Below are positions 1 through 5,289 of a DNA stretch of 11,837 nt, piece by piece. The DNA is from Verrucomicrobiota bacterium. Lineage in GTDB: Bacteria > Verrucomicrobiota > Verrucomicrobiia > Chthoniobacterales > UBA10450. Both the position numbers and the translations under genes were made by a program. The stretch's first letter is position 1. Each line of letters begins with the position of its first letter. Under the pieces are notes generated by a model that saw nothing but the letters and a program-made list of their open reading frames with translations, was not told the origin of the DNA and made no database searches. The DNA lies in contig QHPN01000225.1 in NCBI GenBank assembly GCA_003219115.1, positions 1 to 11,837 of the forward strand. The letters are read 5' to 3'.

Positions 1-1
1 C

Positions 2-838
2 GGTTATCTGCTTGTTTTGAATAACTCGCGCGTTCTCCCGGCGCGTCATTTTTCCGATGACGGGAAGTTGGAGTTTTCGTTCCTGGAAAAAATTGCAGCG
101 CGTCGTTGGAAAGCGTTGGTCAAGCCTGGGCGCAAATTTGGAAGAAACGCCGTCGCTTTCATTCAAAGTGTGCGGGCGGAAGCGGGAGAAATTTTTGCTG
201 ACGGATCGCGCGAAGTCATTTTGGCCGATGACATCGATCTCCTGCGCGGCGGTGCGATGCCTCTGTCGCCGTACATCAAGCGGTCGGCGGTCATAGACCG
301 CCGCTACAGGGCGGAAGACGAAACGCGCTATCAAACGGTGTTCGCGAAATACGAGGGCTCACTTGCGGCGCCGACAGCTGGGCTGCATTTCACCCCAGAA
401 ATTCTGGAGACGATTCCTCATGTCTTCATTACCCTCCATGTCGGCACAGCAACTTTTCGTCCGGTCAAGACAGAAGACGTAACGCAGCATCAAATGCATC
501 CGGAGCGCTTCTCGATTGCGCCGGAGGCGGCCGCAGCTATCGCAAACGCGGCTCGAATTGTTGCCGTCGGAACAACGACGGCGCGAGTCCTCGAATCGGT
601 TCAACGCAAACTCGGAAATATTCAACCGATCGAAAGCGAGACGGACATTTTCATTTATCCACCGTTCCAGTTTCGAGTCGTCGATGTTTTGCTGACAAAT
701 TTTCACCTACCGCGCTCGACGCTCCTCATGCTGGTGAGCGCGTTTGCCGGTCGCGAATTTATTTTGCGCGCTTACGAAGAAGCGGTGCGTGCGCGGTACC
801 GTTTTTTCAGTTACGGCGATTGCATGCTGATTCTGTAG
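2..838 (+). CDS. queA: S-adenosylmethionine:tRNA ribosyltransferase-isomerase QueA, 5' end outside window
   Basis: QueA transfers and isomerises the ribosyl part of S-adenosylmethionine onto 7-aminomethyl-7-deazaguanine in tRNA, giving epoxyqueuosine in the cytoplasm. The open frame runs from base 2 (Gly-Tyr-Leu-Leu-Val-Leu-Asn-Asn) without a start, so about 50 N-terminal residues lie upstream; the TTG at 17 is internal. 278 residues are visible. Family landmarks in order are LNNSRVLPAR, AAPTAGLHF, TLHVGTATFRPV, HPE, AVGTTTARVLES, IFIYPPFQF, LLTNFHLPRSTLLMLVSAFAG and the C-terminal YRFFSYGDCMLIL. The protein stops soon after the YGD block, slightly shorter than the E. coli protein. The TAG stop lies inside a repeat (831-844) shared with the glycosyltransferase end at 3945-3958. 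The next gene on the same strand starts 133 bases downstream. Confidence 0.97.
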   Translation, partial: GYLLVLNNSRVLPARHFSDDGKLEFSFLEKIAARRWKALVKPGRKFGRNAVAFIQSVRAEAGEIFADGSREVILADDIDLLRGGAMPLSPYIKRSAVIDRRYRAEDETRYQTVFAKYEGSLAAPTAGLHFTPEILETIPHVFITLHVGTATFRPVKTEDVTQHQMHPERFSIAPEAAAAIANAARIVAVGTTTARVLESVQRKLGNIQPIESETDIFIYPPFQFRVVDVLLTNFHLPRSTLLMLVSAFAGREFILRAYEEAVRARYRFFSYGDCMLIL

Positions 839-890
839 CGGCGGTCTACTTGTCGCGCCGTAGCTCCGCGAAGGCGGATGACCGCGCGCG
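831..890. repeat. palindromic repeat overlapping the queA stop codon
   Basis: The 14 bases TTCTGTAGCGGCGG at 831-844 recur exactly at 3945-3958 over the end of the glycosyltransferase gene, and the TAG is the stop codon in both places. Here the motif is followed by an imperfect hairpin with outer arms GCGGTC (841-846) and GACCGC (880-885) and inner complementary CGCC/GGCG segments. It resembles a REP-type intergenic repeat. There is no T-run, so a classical terminator is not supported. Confidence 0.6.
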
Positions 891-971
891 CGCGGGATTC
901 TCGGCGCTCATAAAGCACGACAGAAATAGGGAGGCTGGCGTTCGGTCGGTGTTACTGGTTATAAGAGCAAC

Positions 972-1364
972 ATGCTATCCGAAAAACCGAAAGGCGAACT
1001 GGTAATTCGGACCATTGCCATGCCCGCGGATACAAATCCCAATGGCGATGTTTTTGGTGGTTGGTTGATGTCGCAGATGGACCTCGGTAGCGGCATTCTC
1101 GCGTCGAAAACCGCAAAGGCTCGGGTCGTTACGGTGGCAATGGAGGGCTTATCATTTCTGCAACCCGTCGGAGTAGGGGACACGGTGGCTTGTTACGCCT
1201 GGGTGGAAAAAATCGGGCGCACCTCGATGACTATTCCAGTCGAAGTATGGGTCGAACGTTTCCGCGAACACGGCACTCAGGTGCTGGTCACACGCGGCGT
1301 CTTTATATACGTGGCGGTGGACGACGCCGGCCGGCCGATTCCAGTTCGGCGCGATGGCGCTTAA
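972..1364 (+). CDS. yciA: YciA-type acyl-CoA thioesterase (hotdog fold)
   Basis: 130-residue single hotdog-domain protein that hydrolyses acyl-CoA thioesters in the cytoplasm; the family acts on a broad range of short to long acyl-CoAs. The N-terminal signature is clear: GEL at 8-10, MPADTNPNGDVFGGWLMSQMD at 17-37, with Asn24/Gly25/Asp26 and the predicted catalytic Asp37. It continues with VTVAMEGLSFLQPVGVGD, which matches the central helix-strand part of the family. Length is typical of YciA. The ATG at 972 is chosen because it gives the usual short leader before GELVIRT; a weak AAGAG at 963-967 sits four bases upstream. The TAA stop (1362-1364) interlocks with the TAA stop of the convergent lipoprotein gene (1361-1363 read on the minus strand). 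Expression probably depends on a promoter in the 839-971 spacer, but none is convincing. Confidence 0.92.
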   Translation: MLSEKPKGELVIRTIAMPADTNPNGDVFGGWLMSQMDLGSGILASKTAKARVVTVAMEGLSFLQPVGVGDTVACYAWVEKIGRTSMTIPVEVWVERFREHGTQVLVTRGVFIYVAVDDAGRPIPVRRDGA

Positions 1365-1627
1365 TTCTGCGAGACCGCCGAGTCAGCGCTCGTGGTAACG
1401 GATTCAGGGCCCGTGCTTGTTGCCACAGTCGGTTCGCTTTCCATCTTCGGCGGCCGAATTTTCGGTGAAGACGAGAGCTTTCGTTGCAATTTCATCCGGT
1501 TATAGCTGGAATGCCGAATGTAGCGGGCATACGCAGCTTGCTGGCGTCCACTCTTTGTCACATACGAACAGCCGCCGTCCGCCAATGCCAGCAGCGCAAC
1601 GAGAAGCAGAGGCCCGATTTTTTTCAC
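1361..1627 (-). CDS. small putative lipoprotein, translationally coupled to the upstream regulator gene
   Basis: 88-residue protein starting at GTG 1627. The start is supported by a 4-base GTGA overlap with the stop of the upstream regulator gene and by an AAAGG-like SD a few bases before it. The N-terminus is a signal peptide: two lysines, a hydrophobic stretch (IGPLLLVALLALA), then DGGC at residues 17-20. The cysteine suggests a lipoprotein, but Asp at position -3 is not canonical for the lipobox, so an ordinary signal peptide is possible. The mature part has a basic, Tyr/Arg-rich segment (about residues 25-50, with AAYARYIRHSSYNRMKLQRK) and then a Ser/Thr/Glu-rich tail that looks disordered. 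No known domain is recognised. A longer reading from 1852 is rejected because its first 75 residues only overlap the regulator in another frame. Confidence 0.6.
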   Translation of the reverse strand: MKKIGPLLLVALLALADGGCSYVTKSGRQQAAYARYIRHSSYNRMKLQRKLSSSPKIRPPKMESEPTVATSTGPESVTTSADSAVSQN

Positions 1628-2673
1628 GACGCCTTTGCCAGTTGCGGTTGTGGCTGTAGCTGTGGCTGTGTGGTCGGATGAACCGTTGCGATTTGCCCGA
1701 TCTGCAACAGCTCCGAAACGACCTGGTATATCTTTAATTCGCAAACCGCATTTTGCCGAAACAACTCGTTGGTCGTGAAGCGACGGTCGTCGGTGTAATT
1801 CCAGATTTTTTCCGCCAACGGCTTCAACTCCGGTTCCGCATCGCGCGGCCATTCAAACGCAGGAGCCAGCCTTTGCAGTAGTGCATTGGGGTCCGGCGCT
1901 GTTTTCCTCAGGTTGTGAAACTCGTCGCGATATCGCATTGCCGTAATGAGCATGTCGTTAGGAGATTGATTGATTTCGACCGACTGCAGGCACTCGGTAA
2001 TCGGCTGGACCCCGGAAGCGAACGAAAAACTTCCCGGAATATCGTCGCTGAGAAAAAGTTGCCAGAAGGCTTCCTCTCCGGTGAGCTGTTGGAATTGACC
2101 ACTGCGAAGTGCGCCGCTTTGAAAGAAGAACGTGGCCATTCGCTCGTTGTGATCATTCAACACTTCGAGCTCGCCCGTTTGTCCGGAGCTGATGATGGTC
2201 TGATGGACGGTGATCAAATCGAAGTTCGCCAGGCTACCGCTCAATTTTTGCGGGCCGGCGGAAGATTTGCCCGCCCGCACCTGGTGGAGCCGAAGCGCCA
2301 TTTGTTCGCATAGAAAGAGAAGGAACGAGGGGACGCGCTGCGAGATGGCGACGAAATTGTCTCGATTGAAACATTGCAGACTACAAGTTTCCTGGGCCCG
2401 GGCGGAAGTTGCGCGCGCGGTTTTTCCGAGCGCGTCGGCCACGCCGAAAATATCGCCACGGGTCACGAAACTGCGCTCATCCGATTCGCCGGGGATGAGC
2501 TGGATCACTTCAACGACGCCGCGATTAACACTATAGATCTCCTCGGCCAGGTCGCCGGTGGTGTAGATTAATTCGCTCTTGCGCAGGTGGCGGACATGGG
2601 ACAATTCGCCGAGCGCCTTCAGCTCAATCGGCCGAAGCGTCGTGCAAAAGGAGAAGAAGTCGCGACGGGGCAC
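1624..2673 (-). CDS. cyclic-nucleotide-binding-fold protein with DUF4388 (PATAN-like) domain
   Basis: 349-residue cytoplasmic protein, probably a signalling or regulatory protein. Residues about 10-130 form a CRP-type beta-roll (LRKSELIYTTGDLAEEIYSVNRG, then RGDIFGVADALGK). The phosphate-binding cassette is degenerate: the usual GE(L/M)A is GVAD and the usual R-S/T-A is R87-A-T, so cAMP binding is doubtful. Residues about 144-220 match DUF4388/PATAN (LSGSLANFDLITVHQTI, GELEV, FFFQSGALRSGQF, GEEAFWQLF). Residues about 280-330 resemble a small winged-helix fold (FTTNELFRQN, IYQVVSELLQIGQI), but this is not a CRP helix-turn-helix. The tail is a Pro-Gln-Leu repeat encoded by degenerate hexanucleotides. 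The start is GTG 2673, since no upstream in-frame ATG is better. It is divergent from the glycosyltransferase and its stop overlaps the small lipoprotein gene. The target is unknown. Confidence 0.85.
   Translation of the reverse strand: MPRRDFFSFCTTLRPIELKALGELSHVRHLRKSELIYTTGDLAEEIYSVNRGVVEVIQLIPGESDERSFVTRGDIFGVADALGKTARATSARAQETCSLQCFNRDNFVAISQRVPSFLLFLCEQMALRLHQVRAGKSSAGPQKLSGSLANFDLITVHQTIISSGQTGELEVLNDHNERMATFFFQSGALRSGQFQQLTGEEAFWQLFLSDDIPGSFSFASGVQPITECLQSVEINQSPNDMLITAMRYRDEFHNLRKTAPDPNALLQRLAPAFEWPRDAEPELKPLAEKIWNYTDDRRFTTNELFRQNAVCELKIYQVVSELLQIGQIATVHPTTQPQLQPQPQLAKAS
1641..1670. repeat. degenerate hexanucleotide tandem repeat (5 units) at the end of the regulator gene
   Basis: Five adjacent six-base units on the plus strand: GTTGCG, GTTGTG, GCTGTA, GCTGTG, GCTGTG. 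Read on the minus strand they encode the alternating Gln-Pro/Gln-Leu tail of the regulator, about 15 bases before the next gene's start codon. Unit-number changes would keep the frame. Confidence 0.75.
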
Positions 2674-2737
2674 GTCGCTGGTTACAGCAGAAGTCGTGCA
2701 GAACGTGGTGTTAACTTTTGAGTCAAGGATTTTTTTT

Positions 2738-2761
2738 ATGCCTTGGTGGCGTTGGCAATGA
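2738..2761 (+). other. possible 7-codon leader ORF rich in tryptophan
   Basis: ATG at 2738 follows AAGGA (2725-2729) by eight bases and encodes MPWWRWQ before TGA at 2759-2761. Three of seven residues are Trp. It ends 24 bases before the glycosyltransferase GTG start. Ribosome binding is plausible, but so short a frame can arise by chance and no attenuator was found. Confidence 0.2.
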
Positions 2762-2780
2762 GGCCGGCGCGAGTTAAATC

Positions 2781-2798
2781 GGTAGGTGCTTGCCTACC
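2781..2798 (+). promoter_or_regulatory. hairpin covering the glycosyltransferase start codon
   Basis: Perfect 6-bp stem GGTAGG (2781-2786) / CCTACC (2793-2798) with a TGCTTG loop. The GTG start (2786-2788) spans the stem-loop edge, and the only SD-like bases (GGTAGG) are inside the stem. In RNA this could limit initiation. Confidence 0.35.
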
Positions 2799-3952
2799 TG
2801 TTTGAGCGGTTCCCGAAATTCTCTCAAACCTTTTGCTATCGGGAGATTGCCGAACTTTTTCGACAGGGTGTTCGGCCGGCAATTTTTTCGCTGCGGGCAC
2901 CCGATCGTGGCCCGGAATTGAATTGGGATCCGGCAATCGTTTCAGGCGTCCATCAGCTACCCGAGGGCGACGCGTTTGCGCGATTGGCCAATGAGGCTTC
3001 GGCCGCCTTACCGCAAGCCGCTCAAAAAACTTTACACGAGTGGCGCGGAAAAGATGATTCACTTCGCCTGCACCAGGCAACTTACATCGGAGTCCGACTT
3101 CAGAAACTAGGCGTTTGCCATCTTCACGTCCATTTCGCCGGCATGGCCGCGCGTACCGCCTTTTGGATCAAGCGATTCTTTGGGATCGACTACAGCCTGA
3201 GCGTTCACGCCAACGATATCTTTGTGCCGAAGAAATTTGAGATTGGACTTCCCCAAATTTTCTCAACGGCGAGCGCCATTCTCACAGTGAGCGATTTCGC
3301 CGCGAATCAACTGCGTGACCGTTTCCCGGACACCGCTTCACGTGTCCACCGGGTCTATAATGGAATTGATTGTGACAGTTTCCAGCCGGCGGAGCCGTCG
3401 CCGCCACCCCTGATTCTCTCCATTGGGCGGCTGATCAGTAAGAAAGGCTTCGATGTGCTCATCGACGCCTGCGCGCTTTTGCAGAATAGTGGGCACGGGT
3501 TTCGATGCGAAATCATCGGGGAAGGGCCGCTCTTGGTGGAATTGCAGGCCCGAATTGACCGCCAAGATTTGGGCAGACAGGTTCTTCTTGCCGGGCCAAA
3601 ACCTCAGGCCGAGATCATCGCGCGCTTAAGCAGAGCCACCGTCTTCGCCTTGCCATGCCGTGTTGATGCCGATGGCGCGATGGACAACCTGCCGACCGTC
3701 ATCATGGAAGCGATGGCGTCCGCCTTGCCGGTGATTTCAACCGAAGTTGGCGGAATTACGGAAATGGTTCGCAATGGCGAAACCGGATTGCTGGTGGCGC
3801 AAAATGATCCGGTTGCAACCGCTGAAGCAATTGCGCAGTTGATTGGCAACGTCGAACCTGCGCGATCACTTGGTCGGGAGGGTCGCAAACGCGCGGAAGA
3901 ATTGTTTTCAATCGAGAAAAATGTGCGCGTCTTGCGAGAGATTCTTCTGTAG
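2786..3952 (+). CDS. GT4-family glycosyltransferase (GT-B fold)
   Basis: 388-residue cytoplasmic or membrane-peripheral glycosyltransferase of family GT4, likely adding a sugar during exopolysaccharide, glycolipid or LPS-like glycan synthesis. The donor and acceptor cannot be read from sequence. The N-terminal domain opens with LAYLFERFPKFSQTFCYREI, a typical first strand and helix for exopolysaccharide GT4 enzymes, and continues with HVHFAGMAA and LSVHANDIF (139-146). The C-terminal donor domain has VYNGID (190-195), IGRLISKKGFDVLI (213-226), IIGEGP and the EX7E region as D300NLPTVIME308, with Asp in place of the first Glu, a variant seen in related polysaccharide enzymes. GTG 2786 is the only sensible start because TAG immediately precedes it. 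The stop is supplied by the palindromic repeat at 3945-3971. No other glycan gene is nearby. Confidence 0.92.
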   Translation: MLAYLFERFPKFSQTFCYREIAELFRQGVRPAIFSLRAPDRGPELNWDPAIVSGVHQLPEGDAFARLANEASAALPQAAQKTLHEWRGKDDSLRLHQATYIGVRLQKLGVCHLHVHFAGMAARTAFWIKRFFGIDYSLSVHANDIFVPKKFEIGLPQIFSTASAILTVSDFAANQLRDRFPDTASRVHRVYNGIDCDSFQPAEPSPPPLILSIGRLISKKGFDVLIDACALLQNSGHGFRCEIIGEGPLLVELQARIDRQDLGRQVLLAGPKPQAEIIARLSRATVFALPCRVDADGAMDNLPTVIMEAMASALPVISTEVGGITEMVRNGETGLLVAQNDPVATAEAIAQLIGNVEPARSLGREGRKRAEELFSIEKNVRVLREILL

Positions 3953-3971
3953 CGGCGGCCGTGTCGGCCGC
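3945..3971. repeat. palindromic repeat overlapping the glycosyltransferase stop codon
   Basis: TTCTGTAGCGGCGG (3945-3958) is identical to 831-844 and again provides the TAG stop. It runs into a perfect hairpin, GCGGCCG (3955-3961), TGT loop, CGGCCGC (3965-3971). The position between convergent genes would suit a bidirectional terminator, but no T-run follows. Confidence 0.7.
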
Positions 3972-4027
3972 AAGAATGGGATCGAATGAATTGCACGCGA
4001 ACGCGCGCCACCACAGCGGGCATGCTG

Positions 4028-5086
4028 TTACAGCAATGCGCGCACTTTCTCGACCGCGCGAAGGTAAACGCGCCGTTGCCCTCCTCGCATCAGCTCTTCA
4101 CTCATCAATTTTACGGAATCGTTTTCCCCTGCCGGAAGGAGCTGGCGTGCCGGAGCCTGATCCGATTTAGCGCGGCAGACTTCGAGCAGATCGCCACAGC
4201 GCGCGAGTGCGATCTCAAATTTTATGTCGCTCGAATGCGCGACGAAAGAGCTAATGGGTGCATCGCCACTTTCCTGCATCTCAATCTGGACCGTTCTCCT
4301 CGTCGAATTTTCCAATTCGATACGATCTCTGCTCTTTCCATTCCGAATTTCCCAGCCCAGTTGCGCGGCGAGCCAGCCGACATAGAGCATCGCGGTTGAG
4401 CGAAAATTTTCCCCAAAAACAATCGTGCCCCTCTCGATTTCCCGAAAATGATGATGCGAACTCGGATGATCGAAGAATTGAGCAAAGGCAATGCGAAAAT
4501 GAACGAGCCGCGTCCAGTTCAAATCGCACAGGACGATGCGTTGTTTGGCTTCGCGTTGTGCCGTTTCGACCAGTCGCATTTGCGCGTTGAAGTCGCGCCA
4601 AGTTTGACTGTCGTAGATCAACCGATCGATCCACGACCAAAGCTGTGGATCCATCGGCTCGGCGAATTTGGATTGCCACCAGAGATAAAGTGGGAGATCG
4701 GAATCGAGCTGGGAAAAAACGATGCTGGGCAGCAGCTTCACCTTTGCGCCTTCGAGCAAAAATGAAATTTGTTCCGAGCAAACTTGTTTTGTGCCGGCGC
4801 GACCAACATGACAATGCGCGCTAATCCACGCCTCGATGCAGTCATTTTTCGACTGCGGACCGGCACCGATCACGATACCTCGGCAGGCATGACTCTCGGT
4901 GATTCGCGCCAGCAACTGCGTGTTTCGTGTAAGCGAGTCAGGTTCTTCGCTATAGACCGCGAGATTCATCAATGAGGCGCGCGACATCGCGCCTTCGCCT
5001 TCACTCCAGAGCTTCTTCAGCTCGCGATCGATCCGATCGATCGCGACCGGAAGACCTAACGAAACAGAGTCAGCGGTGGTTGGCAT
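4028..5086 (-). CDS. opcA: glucose-6-phosphate dehydrogenase assembly protein OpcA, 5' end displaced by an insertion
   Basis: 352 residues from ATG 5086. OpcA binds and activates or assembles glucose-6-phosphate dehydrogenase, best known in cyanobacteria and actinobacteria. Recognisable segments are the N-terminal GLPVAIDRIDRELKKLW, SLMNLAVYSEE, CSEQISF (about 103-109), the hallmark DLPLYLWWQ (130-138) before a helix with WSWIDRLIYDS, and LNWTRLVHFRIAFAQFFD. It lies downstream of zwf on the same strand, the classic pairing. There is no SD before ATG 5086. A TGATG overlap couples it to a short frame starting at 5289, so translation probably depends on reinitiation. Starting at GTG 5110 would place eight codons inside or beside the inverted-repeat element. 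Excising the element and one TG copy extends the gene in frame to ATG 5289. The stop codon sits in a small hairpin (TGCTG TTA CAGCA, 4024-4036) and converges with the glycosyltransferase. Confidence 0.88.
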   Translation of the reverse strand: MPTTADSVSLGLPVAIDRIDRELKKLWSEGEGAMSRASLMNLAVYSEEPDSLTRNTQLLARITESHACRGIVIGAGPQSKNDCIEAWISAHCHVGRAGTKQVCSEQISFLLEGAKVKLLPSIVFSQLDSDLPLYLWWQSKFAEPMDPQLWSWIDRLIYDSQTWRDFNAQMRLVETAQREAKQRIVLCDLNWTRLVHFRIAFAQFFDHPSSHHHFREIERGTIVFGENFRSTAMLYVGWLAAQLGWEIRNGKSRDRIELENSTRRTVQIEMQESGDAPISSFVAHSSDIKFEIALARCGDLLEVCRAKSDQAPARQLLPAGENDSVKLMSEELMRGGQRRVYLRAVEKVRALL

Positions 5087-5289
5087 CAGGTCATGGATTG
5101 GGTAGCGCACGCGTCTCGCGTGCTGGCGATGGCGTCCTCGCTATCGCGGACTTTTATTTCCGAACGCACGTTGCATGGTTCAAACACCGTTAAAGTTCGT
5201 TTCGGCGAGACGCCGAAACCAGCACGCGAGACGCGCGCGCTACCTGGAAGGGGACTTATCGTGTGCGCATTGTCGTGGACCGGTTTCAT
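5086..5289 (-). CDS. 67-codon bridging ORF: severed original 5' end of opcA read through the inserted element
   Basis: Starts at ATG 5289, which overlaps the zwf stop as ATGA and has GGAGGAG (5299-5293) just upstream, the best ribosome site in the window. The first 15 codons (MKPVHDNAHTISPLP) precede the element, 48 codons are the element itself read without a stop, and four codons plus TGA follow. The TGA (5088-5086) overlaps the opcA ATG as TGATG. I infer that the first 15 codons are the old OpcA N-terminus and that the current product is a by-product peptide, whose translation delivers ribosomes to opcA. The element-encoded part (GSARVSRAGFGVSPK...) resembles peptides I recall as recurrent small hypotheticals from such repeats; that recollection is unverified. 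Confidence 0.5.
   Translation of the reverse strand: MKPVHDNAHTISPLPGSARVSRAGFGVSPKRTLTVFEPCNVRSEIKVRDSEDAIASTRDACATQSMT
5101..5244. mobile_element. 144-bp MITE-like inverted-repeat element between zwf and opcA
   Basis: Terminal inverted repeats of 26 bases at 5101-5126 and 5219-5244 match at 25 of 26 positions; both outer ends read GGTAGCGC inward on their own strands. Inside are three nested stems: GCGATGGCG/CGCTATCGC (5126-5134 with 5139-5147, one G-T pair), CGAAC/GTTCG (5161-5165 with 5195-5199) and TTTCGGCG/CGCCGAAA (5200-5207 with 5211-5218). A TG dinucleotide flanks each end (5099-5100 and 5245-5246), consistent with a 2-base target duplication. It encodes no transposase, so movement would need an enzyme supplied in trans. 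Confidence 0.75.

Noticed and set aside
1628..1852. Longer 163-residue reading of the small lipoprotein
   Set aside because: The added part is another frame of the regulator gene and has no signal peptide; GTG 1627 starts exactly at one.
2698..2726. TTGACT on the minus strand (2726-2721) as a -35 box for the regulator gene
   Set aside because: The hexamer 17 bases further on is TTCTGC, a poor -10; a lone -35 match is not enough.
2736..2785. Possible remnant of a minus-strand gene end (reading ...LIANATKA then TAA)
   Set aside because: Only about 15 codons lie outside the glycosyltransferase gene and no family is recognisable.
5087..5110. GTG at 5110 as the opcA start
   Set aside because: It lies inside the terminal inverted repeat of the element. 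ATG 5086, coupled by TGATG, is the simpler current start.
5101..5244. Cloverleaf-like fold as a tRNA or tmRNA
   Set aside because: Arm lengths, total length and absence of conserved T-loop/anticodon/CCA features do not fit; terminal inverted repeats fit an insertion element.
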